Source: a virus
IMG/VR virus record: IMGVR_UViG_3300037845_000146
Location: 1-24,948 of that record
Direction: 5' to 3' (one strand)
Length of the DNA stretch: 24,948 bases
This document shows, piece after piece, positions 7,733-15,717 of this stretch. The position numbers and the translations under genes are program-made. The notes under the pieces are model-generated. The model searched no databases. It saw only the letters and a list, made by a program, of their open reading frames with translations, and was not told the DNA's origin. Every line of letters starts with the position of its first letter. Within the stretch, counting starts at the first letter, position 1.

Positions 7733-8113
7733 GTGCCTTGGAAATACGACCCAGGGGAAAGACGACGAAAGCACAAGTGGCACAACGACTACGCCGGCTT
7801 TGAAGTTGAGGGGGGCGTCGAGGTCGGCAAGTGCCCAAAGACAATTACGCAGGAACTTGCGGAACAACTTCTTAACACGGGCGTAGGATGGAATAATCCT
7901 AGTATGCCGTCATCGGACTGCCCACGAAACATATATAATGTTCATGAAGGCGTTGTTTACAAGGCAGCTATCACTCTAGGCGGGGTGTCTTACCATGGCT
8001 ATCCGTGTAAGGGTCAGGTTCCGCGAGAAGTTGTAACTCAGTTGAAAGCGTTGGCCGCTCAGAAGAACTGCTCGAAAGAGTTTGAAGCATGGCTCAGACG
8101 GTACATTCAATAG
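7733..8113 (+). CDS. small protein of unknown function, upstream partner of an ImmA/IrrE peptidase
   Basis: The protein has 126 residues from the GTG at 7733, chosen because GGGAG (7721-7725) is 7 bases upstream; a TTG at 7727 is in frame but too close to that site. The N-terminus is strongly basic (WKYDPGERRRKHKWHNDY), and the C-terminus has HGYPCKGQVPREVV and FEAWLRRYIQ. No transmembrane helix. No family recognised. Its 3' end overlaps the start of the metallopeptidase gene at 8089 by 25 bases, indicating a two-gene unit, possibly toxin and peptidase-type antidote. The DNA is less GC-rich than the portal sequence on either side. Confidence 0.5.
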   Translation: MPWKYDPGERRRKHKWHNDYAGFEVEGGVEVGKCPKTITQELAEQLLNTGVGWNNPSMPSSDCPRNIYNVHEGVVYKAAITLGGVSYHGYPCKGQVPREVVTQLKALAAQKNCSKEFEAWLRRYIQ

Positions 8114-9513
8114 GCAGGCCGGATAGCCTTCAATTCGATCTGCAGTGGCTCGATATGCCCGGGAGCGAGCATCCTCTGGGGTACGGTAGCCTTGTTGTTT
8201 GGGTTGCTGGAGAACTAATATGGGGTGAAAGAAACGAAGAGGGCCAAATTGTCGGTGTCGAATGGTTCTGGGATGATTTGCTTGAGCGACTTGCTTTTTC
8301 TTGGCGATATCTTCTGCTTGAAGAAGCTTACCCCATGGGTCTTCTCCCCGTTGCGCCGCAACTACTCAGAAGCATTTTGCGCGACCGACAGATCGGCGCA
8401 TCGGAAGAAATGATAAATGCGGAGGACAACGCAGTTTTCGCTTTCGAAGAAATGCATGATCTGTCCCGTGCCGTAGAAGGAGGTGCGCTTCCTAAACTAT
8501 TCTTCTTGCGGGAAGGAAATTTAATGCTGATAGCTACGTCATCGGGTGTGAAACAGGTGGCTCTTTCCCCAGTAATGGAAGCATTAAATGAGCTAGGCGA
8601 TGAAATCGCTGAACGAATCAAAGCGAAATCCGATGGGCGGACAAAGACGATTTTAGAAGCATGGAAAGCAAAAGGAAGCATTTCTGATATTGATCAAGTA
8701 GAAATTTCCTCTGGACTTCCAAGGTCGACAATTAACGCGATCACGCAAAATGCAGAGTTCAAAACGTTTTGGGAGGTAACGGCATATGAGCCCAATGAGC
8801 TTATGGCCGCTGCGCGAATGGTCGGGCGCTTGGTTTCGGACGATGATACGCGAGCAATAATTAACAATATAAAGTCCGCTTCAAAGGTTAAGACCGCCAT
8901 ACTTGATGACCTTTCATCCGAAGCAGTCAAAGAATTAGAAAAATATCAGTCGAAAGTGCCGAACGAGCAAGGGCGGCTACTAGCGGAGTGGCTGCGTGGC
9001 AAGCCCGATATTATTGCTAAGGACGGCCTTGTCTATCCTGAAGTAATTTTGAACAGATGGAATGTGAAGCTGACAGAAATTGATTTGCGCTCGCAAAACA
9101 TAGATGCGCTATGCGCTTGGGGACCTAAACATGGCCCAACGGTTCTAATTAACAGAAACGGTCGCCTATCCCATTTCCCTACTGGAAAACGCTCATCCCT
9201 CGCTCATGAAATCTGCCATCTTTTGGTTGATCGAAAGGGTTCTCTTCCCGTTGCGGAGGTTTTTGGCGGCGAAGTCCCGAAGGTGCCCGAACAAAGGGCA
9301 AATGCGTTTGGCGCAGAGCTACTTTTAACGCGCGGCGCCGCCCTTATCGCGTATTTGAAGATACGAGATATAGAAGAGACACTAGAGGCAATTGCGAAAA
9401 ACTACAACGTGAGTTTCGAAGTTGCCGCATGGCAGTTGCTTAATTCTCGCGCAGAGCTCTCTGCCAGTCAGCGCCAACTACTACTTAAGCACACCTTCCG
9501 ATACGCAGCCTAA
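8089..9513 (+). CDS. ImmA/IrrE-family zinc metallopeptidase-like protein
   Basis: The protein has 474 residues. The C-terminal third holds the zinc motif HEICH (373-377) within RSSLAHEICHLLVDRKG, and a downstream Glu401 in EQRANAFGAELLL as the likely third ligand. This is the diagnostic ImmA/IrrE (COG2856) arrangement. Family members cleave or regulate repressors, or act with antitoxins in mobile elements. The N-terminal ~200 residues (W-rich, with GRTKTILEAWKAKG near 184) match no domain I can name; no helix-turn-helix is evident. The gene is visibly A+T-richer than the flanking portal copies and overlaps its upstream neighbour, so it looks like a separately acquired module inserted between portal cassettes 1 and 2. 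Confidence 0.75.
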   Translation: MAQTVHSIGRPDSLQFDLQWLDMPGSEHPLGYGSLVVWVAGELIWGERNEEGQIVGVEWFWDDLLERLAFSWRYLLLEEAYPMGLLPVAPQLLRSILRDRQIGASEEMINAEDNAVFAFEEMHDLSRAVEGGALPKLFFLREGNLMLIATSSGVKQVALSPVMEALNELGDEIAERIKAKSDGRTKTILEAWKAKGSISDIDQVEISSGLPRSTINAITQNAEFKTFWEVTAYEPNELMAAARMVGRLVSDDDTRAIINNIKSASKVKTAILDDLSSEAVKELEKYQSKVPNEQGRLLAEWLRGKPDIIAKDGLVYPEVILNRWNVKLTEIDLRSQNIDALCAWGPKHGPTVLINRNGRLSHFPTGKRSSLAHEICHLLVDRKGSLPVAEVFGGEVPKVPEQRANAFGAELLLTRGAALIAYLKIRDIEETLEAIAKNYNVSFEVAAWQLLNSRAELSASQRQLLLKHTFRYAA

Positions 9514-9634
9514 ACGCAAGTCACACTTTGAATCTCCTGGGGCGCATCGTTTCGTTGGTGCTCTGCATTTTCTGTTAAGGCAATGTGAAAGTTGTGATGC
9601 GCATTGTCGCGCGTAACTTTTTTGTCTTGGATAG
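9514..9634. other. spacer between the metallopeptidase gene and portal copy 2
   Basis: No gene and no portal homology are seen. The abrupt return to portal sequence at about 9639 marks the recombination joint. A TTTTTT run at about 9619-9624 follows a weak GCGC stem and could act as a poor terminator. Confidence 0.4.
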
Positions 9635-9638
9635 GCCA

Positions 9639-10519
9639 GCCAGCGCACCCGCTCGGGCCAGCTCTGCGCGCTGGCGCAACTCGACGGCGCGACCATCAAG
9701 CGCGTGATCGACGATTGGGGCCGCACGCCGCGGCCGTTTGCCACGGCCGACGGCACCACGATCTATCCGCCGGCCTATCAGCAGGTGCTCAAAGGCCTGC
9801 CCGCGGTCAACTATTCGGCGCGCGACATCGTCTACCGGCCGCGCAACGTGCGCGCCCACCGGGTCTACGGCTATTCGCCGGTGCAGCAGGTGCTGATGAC
9901 CGTCAACATCGCGCTGCGCCGCCAGCTCTGGCAGCTCGATTACTTTACCGAAGGCTCGATCCCCGACGCGCTGATCGGCGTGCCGCAGGGCTGGACGCCG
10001 GACCAGATCAAGCAGTTCCAGGATTATTGGGACACCGAATTCGCCGGCGACCTCGCCAAGCGCCGGCGGGCAAAATTCGTGCCCGGCGAGACCGCGGCCA
10101 AGGTCGTGCAGACCAAGGAGCCGCAGCACAAGGACGATTTCGACGAGTGGCTCGCCCGTATCATTTGCTTCGCCTTTTCGGTGCCGCCGCAATGGGCCAC
10201 CAAGGCGATGAACCGCGCCACTGCGGAGAATCAATCGGCCCAGGCCGAGGAGGAGGGTCTCGAGCCGACCAAGGAGTGGGTCAAGGATTTGATCGACGAG
10301 ATCGTGGCGGAAGAATTTTCCTCGCCCGATCTGGAGCTGCATTGGCTCGACGAGGACGAAGGCGATCCCGAGACGGTGCTGGAGGGCCGGCTGAAAGTCG
10401 GCGCGCTCACACTCAACGAGATGCGCGACGCGCTCGGCCTCGACCCCTTCGACAACGCCGCCGCCGACCGCCCGATGGTGCTCACGGCGACCGGCTTTGT
10501 GCCGATCGAGGCGAATGCG
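9639..10519 (+). repeat. portal anchor block, copy 2
   Basis: This is a direct repeat of 5557-6437 with no length change. It begins abruptly at portal codon 185, with no homology upstream. Confidence 0.9.
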
Positions 10520-11116
10520 CAGGGACAGGAAGCGGCCGCTGAAGGCCGGGGCGCGAACGGGTCGGACGCGAACGGGCAAACGCAGTCCGCGAAATTGGTA
10601 CTTCTAAAAGCTAGCGCCGACGATCCCGAGCATCCCGGCTGGCCGGCAGGCACCCCAGGAGGCCGAGGCGGTAAGTTTCGGCCTAAGGATAGCGAAGGCG
10701 GCGAGGCTGCGGGGAACTCTGCATCAGTCGAAGATGAACGTGTACGTTATCAGAAATATGGTGAGGGGCACCATTGGGTGGGGTGGGATGTGTACAAAAA
10801 TTTCAACCTAAAACCTGAAACAAGAAAAGTCTTCGAGGACGCTACATCCGGTGCGCTTGCGGACCCTTCCGTGAATTTCTTCAATCGTGAACATAGGATC
10901 TATGACCGTGCTGTCGAAAAAGCATTGAGGGACTATCTGGCGGAACATAAAATGACAGACGATCAAATGGAGCCGCAACAGGCCGAAGAATTCTATCGAA
11001 AAATTCGAGGATCGAACGATCCTATCATTGGGGGACTCAATAGAAAGATCATACGACAACGGCTAAGATATATACAATACTTTTACTTAGGCCGTGGCCG
11101 CGGAGAGGTGGAGTGA
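9704..11116 (+). CDS. 5'-truncated portal copy fused to a second GHH nuclease domain (displaced cassette)
   Basis: Portal sequence resumes in frame just after a TAG at 9632-9634 and is open from 9635, but contains no ATG; the first usable start is GTG 9704. The residual portal (from CQRTRSGQLC-equivalent residues on) runs intact to VPIEA. It is followed by a different spacer, the same hinge HPGWPAGTPGGRGGKFRPK, and a second toxin domain with GHHW at 10766-10777. That domain has the full GHH signature plus PETRKVFEDATSGALADP, H..Y..A and QQAEEFY. It lacks the portal N-terminal half, so it cannot assemble as a portal. It is best read as a stored cassette that becomes expressed if recombination joins it to the complete 5' half, or as a decaying remnant. 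Confidence 0.8.
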   Translation: MIDDWGRTPRPFATADGTTIYPPAYQQVLKGLPAVNYSARDIVYRPRNVRAHRVYGYSPVQQVLMTVNIALRRQLWQLDYFTEGSIPDALIGVPQGWTPDQIKQFQDYWDTEFAGDLAKRRRAKFVPGETAAKVVQTKEPQHKDDFDEWLARIICFAFSVPPQWATKAMNRATAENQSAQAEEEGLEPTKEWVKDLIDEIVAEEFSSPDLELHWLDEDEGDPETVLEGRLKVGALTLNEMRDALGLDPFDNAAADRPMVLTATGFVPIEANAQGQEAAAEGRGANGSDANGQTQSAKLVLLKASADDPEHPGWPAGTPGGRGGKFRPKDSEGGEAAGNSASVEDERVRYQKYGEGHHWVGWDVYKNFNLKPETRKVFEDATSGALADPSVNFFNREHRIYDRAVEKALRDYLAEHKMTDDQMEPQQAEEFYRKIRGSNDPIIGGLNRKIIRQRLRYIQYFYLGRGRGEVE

Positions 11117-11119
11117 CGG

Positions 11120-11545
11120 ATGACACGAGCTGAAGAAGAACGGCAACGTTACCAAGAACAGGCTGTAGTTTTTGGAGAGCTGTATAGCCGCGTTGAGAGC
11201 TTGCTGGAGCACTTCGGGCGACCCGACAAGCTCTTAGCCCTGGAACCCGGTGACTTCACCGTGCATGGCGACTACAGCGGCTATCCGCAAGTCGTCGTCT
11301 TTGCTGAGAATCTAAGAATGCTTGAGCCGCGAATCGTGAGTGAACTTCAGTGTCTTATCAAGGACTACCCTGGCTGGCAGATTGAGATTACCGTTGCTGT
11401 TCCTGGCCACGACAACGATTGGCCAAATATGGGACTGTATATAAGACCGCACGAGATTGTCGATGCTCTACAGCGGCAATACTTTCCAAAGGACCTTCAA
11501 AACATTCAATACGAAGGCGCTCGACGCGGGACTGCATACGACTGA
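11120..11545 (+). CDS. immunity protein of the GHH toxin, family member 2
   Basis: The protein has 141 residues, start ATG 11120, three bases after the toxin stop, with GAGGTGGAG just upstream. It is homologous to the protein at 7099-7524 along its whole length (FTVHGDYSGYPQVVVF, DWPNMGLYIRPHEIVDALQRQYFPK). Variation concentrates in the first 30 residues and around 45-80, as expected if each member is matched to its own toxin. Coding sequence is intact, so this copy probably still confers immunity even though the toxin lacks a normal start. Confidence 0.75.
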   Translation: MTRAEEERQRYQEQAVVFGELYSRVESLLEHFGRPDKLLALEPGDFTVHGDYSGYPQVVVFAENLRMLEPRIVSELQCLIKDYPGWQIEITVAVPGHDNDWPNMGLYIRPHEIVDALQRQYFPKDLQNIQYEGARRGTAYD

Positions 11546-11572
11546 GCGGCGGGCGGAATCCTGCAGGCTGCG

Positions 11573-11981
11573 CCGCGCACGACATTACCTGCCGGCCGCG
11601 CGACGTGCGCGCCTACTCCCTCCTTAGCCTTCGTCCGCGAGCGTGGGGAGGGAGGAATGGACGCATTCGCCGGTGCAGCAGGTGCTGATGACCGTCAACA
11701 TCGCGCTGCGCCGTCAGCTCTGGCAGCTCGATTACTTTACCGAAGGCTCGATCCCCGACGCGCTGATCGGCGTGCCGCAGGGCTGGACGCCGGACCAGAT
11801 CAAGCAGTTCCAGGATTATTGGGACACCGAGTTCGCCGGCGACCTCGCCAAGCGCCGGCGGGCAAAATTCGTGCCCGGCGAGACCGCGGCCAAGGTCGTG
11901 CGGACCAAGGAGCCGCAGCATAAGGACGATTTCGACGAGTGGCTCGCCCGCATCATCTGCTTCGCCTTTTCGGTGCAGTGA
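11573..11981 (+). pseudogene. third, eroded portal fragment
   Basis: 11665-11976 is a near-exact direct repeat of portal bases 5791-6102. Just upstream, 11573-11614 is a diverged match to the preceding portal segment (AHDITCRPRDVRAY against ARDIVYRPRNVRAH). Between them, about 50 bp with inverted CTCCCTCC / GGAGGGAG arms replace 13 bp of portal sequence and shift the frame. After 11976 homology stops abruptly within the FSVPPQW codons and a TGA follows at 11979-11981. The fragment therefore lacks both the portal start and the end of the portal core. Confidence 0.85.
11616..11654. repeat. inverted repeat within the eroded portal fragment
   Basis: CTCCCTCC (11616-11623) pairs with GGAGGGAG (11647-11654) around a 23-bp loop. 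It interrupts portal homology and looks like a small palindromic insertion of the intergenic-repeat kind. Confidence 0.5.
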
Positions 11982-12376
11982 CCAGCAATAACCGTGTGGA
12001 GCTCGCACAGCTCAAAGTAACACCCGATGGATTTAGCATTTCCCGTCCGCCAGGAAGAGATCCCTTAGATCCAAAGGGATTGAACGGCCCGATATCGCCG
12101 GACGAACAGCAAAACGTTGCGGACGCACTGACTCTCATATTAAATCAAGACTTCAGTATGGTGCATCCACACGTCTACGAGAACTATCAGCACCCTGTGA
12201 CGGGAGCTGTCCTGCCTTCTAGCACGGCCAGATATATAGCTTTCGACGTGTCGGGGCTCGGCGCCGCAAGAGGCGTAGGCAGACTCGTGATTGATGCCGG
12301 TACCGGAGCGATCTATTACACAAACAACCATTACCTCAGCTTTTATCCCCTTAAACTGAATCCGCGCGGCGAGTAG
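11978..12376 (+). CDS. barnase-like ribonuclease domain, possible active-site substitution
   Basis: 132 codons from GTG 11978, which overlaps the portal-fragment stop (GTGA) in another frame. The C-terminus reads ARYIAFDV (85-92), GRLVID (101-106) and AIYYTNNHYLSFYPL (110-124), the layout of microbial RNases of the barnase/N1 type, which cleave cytoplasmic RNA. Arg102 and His118 align with barnase Arg87 and His102. The position of the general base Glu73, 14 residues before that Arg, is Ala88 here. A barstar-like gene follows 4 bases downstream, which supports the assignment. The domain lies in a different frame from the portal fragment and has no hinge motif, so the joint looks illegitimate. 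The true start is uncertain. Confidence 0.6.
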   Translation: MTSNNRVELAQLKVTPDGFSISRPPGRDPLDPKGLNGPISPDEQQNVADALTLILNQDFSMVHPHVYENYQHPVTGAVLPSSTARYIAFDVSGLGAARGVGRLVIDAGTGAIYYTNNHYLSFYPLKLNPRGE

Positions 12377-12380
12377 AACT

Positions 12381-12689
12381 ATGAAATTCATCAAACTTGA
12401 TGCCACCAACTGGAAGACGGTGATCGATTTCTATGATGCGCTTCTTGCAGCCATCGGTGCACCGAAGTGGCACGGTACGAGCCCGGACGCTTTGATCGAT
12501 TCTATGATCTGGGGAGGCATCAATGCTATCGAACCACCCTACACGATTCGTATCTTCGGAGCAGAGCAGCTGCCGAAGAATGTTCGTGAACATGTCGAAC
12601 TGGTAAAACAAGCCCTCGCAAAAGCGCGGCTTGAATATCAGAGCCGTAAGGGCGGCGATGTGGAGGTGTCGATGGAAACCGCCTCCTGA
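12381..12689 (+). CDS. barstar-like ribonuclease inhibitor (immunity protein)
   Basis: The protein has 102 residues and starts MKFIKLDATNW. The segment FYDALLAAIGAPKWHGTSPD (17-36) followed by ALIDSM aligns with barstar [20 protein letters not shown] followed by ALWDCL. Asp36 and Asp40 match barstar Asp35 and Asp39, the latter being the residue that plugs the barnase active site; barstar Trp38 is Ile here. Length is close to the 90 residues of barstar. It lies 4 bases after the barnase-like gene, so the two form a toxin/immunity pair. Binding would block the RNase in the cytoplasm. Confidence 0.75.
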   Translation: MKFIKLDATNWKTVIDFYDALLAAIGAPKWHGTSPDALIDSMIWGGINAIEPPYTIRIFGAEQLPKNVREHVELVKQALAKARLEYQSRKGGDVEVSMETAS

Positions 12690-12696
12690 TTTCAAG

Positions 12697-12731
12697 TACG
12701 GCTCCATCCCGGACGCGTTCGGTGGAGTAGG
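12697..12731 (+). pseudogene. scrap of portal-like sequence
   Basis: Codons reading YGSIPDAFGGVG match portal EGSIPDALIGVP, with close nucleotide identity over about 18 bases. It may be the last trace of a fourth portal fragment behind the barstar gene. It is too short to be certain. Confidence 0.3.
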
Positions 12732-12889
12732 GAATGATGTCCGATATGGAGTTGTTCCGCCGCTGAGCATTCTCACCGCGGTTTTTGTCTGCTGACGCTG
12801 AACGCCACATCGCGGCCTGACAGGCCGAAGGCGTAGCTGACGCTCCCACCACGCTCTTTGCCTCGCGTTTTTAACTGAACACTGCCCGC

Positions 12890-12916
12890 TGGCCGGAGCG
12901 CAAGGCGCTCCGGCCA
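12890..12916. repeat. perfect 12-bp-stem palindrome before the protease gene
   Basis: TGGCCGGAGCGC (12890-12901) pairs with GCGCTCCGGCCA (12905-12916) around AAG. It lies in the 270-bp gap between the barstar-like gene and the protease gene and could end cassette transcription. No T-run follows on the + strand. Apart from the portal scrap the gap holds nothing else recognisable. Confidence 0.55.
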
Positions 12917-12959
12917 AACCGACACGCATGCGCCGCCATAACGCAACAAGGAGTGCGCA

Positions 12960-13976
12960 ATGAACGACATGAACATCTTCGTGCCCATTACCAAGATCGA
13001 TGCGGCGCAGCGCCTGGTCTATGGCGTCGTTACCGCGGAGAAGCCGGATGTGTCCGGCGAGGTTTGCGACTATGCCTCGACCAAGCCGCATTATCAGAAG
13101 TGGTCGCGCAATTTCGCGTCCGTCACCGACGGCAAGAGCCTCGGCAACCTGCGCGCCATGCATTCCAACGTGGCGGCCGGCAAGCTCGTCCAGATCGCCT
13201 TCAACGACGAGGACAAGCGCATCGAGATCTGCGGCAAAGTGGTCGACGACGCCGAGTGGGAAAAAGTCGAGCAGGGCGTCTATACCGGCTTTTCGCAAGG
13301 CGGCCGCTATCTCAAGCGCTGGCCGGATCCGGACGAGCCGGCGCTGATGCGCTACACCGCCGAGCCCATGGAGGTGTCGCTGGTCGATCACCCGTGCCTG
13401 CCGGAAGCGACCTTTGCGGTGATCAAGGCCGATGGCTCGACCGAGCTGCGCAAGTTCAAGGACAATCCCGTGTCCGCCGCGCTGGCCGAGGCGCTCGCCA
13501 AGATCGGCGCGCGCCACTCCAAGGCCGACAAGGAACGCATCAAGCAAACCCACGATCTCCTGGTCGGGCTCGATCCGGATTGCTGCGCCGCGGCCGGGCC
13601 GGTCGCCGGCGCCAAGGTGGAGACGCGGCCGAAATTTTCGCCGCAGGCCGGCGAGGGAGCCGCCGAAGCTGCCGATGACAACGAGACGGCGAAGCTCGCA
13701 AAAGTCTTCGACCGCTCCTTGGCCAAGGCGATCCAGGCGGTTACGTCGCACGTTGACGAGTTGGCCGCGCGCGTGAAGAAAATCGAGGCGCAGCCGCTGC
13801 CGCTCGGCACCACCTCGGTGCGCGTCGCCGAGAAGAGCGAGGACTCGATCTTTCCCAAGCCGGAAGCGCTGCTCGATCAGCCGGGCGCGCTCGAAGCGCT
13901 CGCCGAGGCCGCGATCCGCAAGGCGCAATCGCAGCCGATGCGCGCCATTCCGGGTTTTCGTCCGCGCCGAGATTAA
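12960..13976 (+). CDS. prohead protease/scaffold (S78/XkdF-like)
   Basis: The protein has 338 residues; AAGGAG lies 6 bases before the ATG. The first ~160 residues are a phage head-maturation protease, with His68 in RAMHSN, Ser112 in TGFSQGG and Glu138 in PMEVSLVDHP matching the His-Ser-Glu triad order of the HK97-type family. It trims scaffold and capsid N-termini in the prohead. The remaining half is helical, charged and Ala/Lys/Glu-rich, and probably serves as fused scaffold. It follows the portal cassettes and precedes the capsid gene, the standard order. Sequence and composition look like unaltered backbone. No toxin hinge is present. Confidence 0.85.
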   Translation: MNDMNIFVPITKIDAAQRLVYGVVTAEKPDVSGEVCDYASTKPHYQKWSRNFASVTDGKSLGNLRAMHSNVAAGKLVQIAFNDEDKRIEICGKVVDDAEWEKVEQGVYTGFSQGGRYLKRWPDPDEPALMRYTAEPMEVSLVDHPCLPEATFAVIKADGSTELRKFKDNPVSAALAEALAKIGARHSKADKERIKQTHDLLVGLDPDCCAAAGPVAGAKVETRPKFSPQAGEGAAEAADDNETAKLAKVFDRSLAKAIQAVTSHVDELAARVKKIEAQPLPLGTTSVRVAEKSEDSIFPKPEALLDQPGALEALAEAAIRKAQSQPMRAIPGFRPRRD

Positions 13977-13991
13977 GTCCGTCTCCACTTA

Positions 13992-14094
13992 CGTCATTCC
14001 GGGGCGCGAGCGCAGCTCGCGAGCCCGGAATCCATATCCACCGCTCGTGAATATGGATTCCGGACTCGACGCTACGCGTCGCTCCGGAATGACG
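13992..14094. repeat. palindromic intergenic repeat element
   Basis: The ends CGTCATTCCGG (13992-14002) and CCGGAATGACG (14084-14094) are exact inverted repeats. Inner arms CGAGC/GCTCG-type and a GGATTCCGG segment give a double hairpin. Elements with this GTCATTCCGG signature are abundant between genes in Bradyrhizobium and Rhodopseudomonas, which supports the host assignment. It sits between protease and capsid genes. Confidence 0.75.
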
Positions 14095-14145
14095 GCTGAG
14101 CGTTTCACGTCAATCAACCAAACAACCAACCACGGGAACCACACC

Positions 14146-15717
14146 ATGTATCAGCCCAATCTGCCGCATCTCCTTGCCAAGTCGGCATTGCCGCACACCA
14201 TGCAGGATTACAGTGCCGCGCTGACCAATGCGGGCAGCTTCCTGCGCGAGATCGAGAAGGCGCACGCCAATCCGCTGCCCGGCGATCCGCTGGCGAAAGC
14301 CACGTTCTCGGAATCGAATTCGCCGACCTCGGGCCTGACCTATTACGACCTCGAGACCGGCGCCAAATTCGTCTATCCGATGCTCACGCCGCTGCGTAAC
14401 GAGATCCCGCGCGTCTCCGGCAAGGGCGGCATTCAGGCCAACTGGCGCGCGGTGACCGGCATCAACACCACGGGCTTGCGCATCGGCGTCTCCGGCGGCA
14501 ACCGCGGCGGCGTCAGCGCGGTGGCGACGCAGGATTACAGCGCCGCCTACAAGGGCATCGGCATCGAAACCTCGGTCGACTTCGAGGCGCAATATGCCGG
14601 CATGGGTTTTGACGACATCAAAGCGATCGGCGCCAAGATCGGGCTCGAAGCCTGCATGCTCGGCGAGGAGTTGTTGATCTTGGGCGGCAATACGTCGGTG
14701 CCGCTCGGCACCACGCCGACGCCGTCGCTGGCGCCGTCGACCTCCGGCGGCAGCCTCACCGCGGCGGCGTCGCCCTATAGCGTCATCTGCGTCGCGCTGT
14801 CGCTCGACGCCATCGTCAACGGCTCAGTTACCGGCGGCATCCAGGGCGCGATCACGCGCAGCAATGCCGACGGTTCGTCGGATGTGTTCGGCGGCGGCGC
14901 GGCCGGCAAATCGGCCAATGCCACGGCATCGATCTCGTCCGGCACCTCGGGCTCGATCGCAGCCAGCGTTGCAGCCGTCAGCGGCGCCATGGGCTATGCC
15001 TGGTTCTGGGGTGCTGCCGGCTCCGAAGTGCTCGGCGCCATCACCACCATCAATTCGCTGGTGATCACCGCCAACGCCGCCGGCACGCAGACTGCGGCCG
15101 CGCTCGGTTCGGACAATTCGACCAACGCGCTGGTGTTCGACGGCCTGCTCTACCAGGCGTTCAAGTCCGGCTCCAACGCCTATGTGCAATATCTCGCCAC
15201 CGGCACCGCCGGGACCGGCTCGACCCTGACCGGCGACGGCGCCGGCGGGGTGGTCGAGATCGACGCGGCGCTCAAGAACCGCTGGGACAATTACCGGCTC
15301 TCCCCAGACACCATGTGGGTCGGCTCGCAGGTCGCCAACGACCTGTCGAAGAAGATCCTCGCCGGCAACGCCAATGCGGCGCAGCGCTTCGTGTTCGATG
15401 CCGACCAGGGCGCGCTCGGCGGCGGCGTCATGGTGCGCACCTATCTCAACAAGTTCTCCATGGCCGGGCCAAAAGTGCTCGACATCCGCGTGCATCCCAA
15501 CATGCCGGCGGGTGCGTTGCTGATGACCTCGCGCACCTTGCCCTATCCGCTGTCGAACGTCGGCAATGTCATGCAGGTGCGCACCCGGCAGGACTACTAC
15601 CAGATCGAATGGCCGCCGCGGGCGCGCCGTTACGAGACCGGCGTCTATGCCGACGAGGTGCTGCAGCACTACTTCCCGCCGTCCATGGCGGTGATCGCGA
15701 ATATCGCGGCGGGGTAG
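14146..15717 (+). CDS. major capsid protein (HK97-like fold expected)
   Basis: The protein has 523 residues from ATG 14146 (MYQPNLPHLLAK); an in-frame ATG at 14047 lies inside the palindromic element and is rejected. The N-terminal part (about 60-180, TYYDLETGAKFVYPMLTPLR, GIETSVDFEAQYAG) and the C-terminal part (about 395-523, NRWDNYRLSPDTMWVG, NKFSMAGPKVLDIRV) look like the two halves of a phage capsid protein. Between them, about 181-325, is a Ser/Ala/Gly/Thr-rich insertion (SLTAAASPYS...) that may be a surface domain. It forms the icosahedral shell after protease processing. The last 119 codons are copied twice downstream (16991-17347 and 19557-19912). Confidence 0.85.
   Translation: MYQPNLPHLLAKSALPHTMQDYSAALTNAGSFLREIEKAHANPLPGDPLAKATFSESNSPTSGLTYYDLETGAKFVYPMLTPLRNEIPRVSGKGGIQANWRAVTGINTTGLRIGVSGGNRGGVSAVATQDYSAAYKGIGIETSVDFEAQYAGMGFDDIKAIGAKIGLEACMLGEELLILGGNTSVPLGTTPTPSLAPSTSGGSLTAAASPYSVICVALSLDAIVNGSVTGGIQGAITRSNADGSSDVFGGGAAGKSANATASISSGTSGSIAASVAAVSGAMGYAWFWGAAGSEVLGAITTINSLVITANAAGTQTAAALGSDNSTNALVFDGLLYQAFKSGSNAYVQYLATGTAGTGSTLTGDGAGGVVEIDAALKNRWDNYRLSPDTMWVGSQVANDLSKKILAGNANAAQRFVFDADQGALGGGVMVRTYLNKFSMAGPKVLDIRVHPNMPAGALLMTSRTLPYPLSNVGNVMQVRTRQDYYQIEWPPRARRYETGVYADEVLQHYFPPSMAVIANIAAG

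Noticed and set aside
9514-9640. Insertion sequence at the portal copy 2 joint
   Set aside because: No transposase, terminal inverted repeats or target duplication were seen at this or the other joints.
12351-13988. 545-codon minus-strand frame
   Set aside because: Antisense shadow of the prohead protease and barstar genes, with Arg/Gly/His-rich composition typical of GC-rich complements.
14824-15669. Minus-strand frame within the capsid gene
   Set aside because: Antisense shadow; it recurs at each capsid copy only because the sense strand is duplicated.
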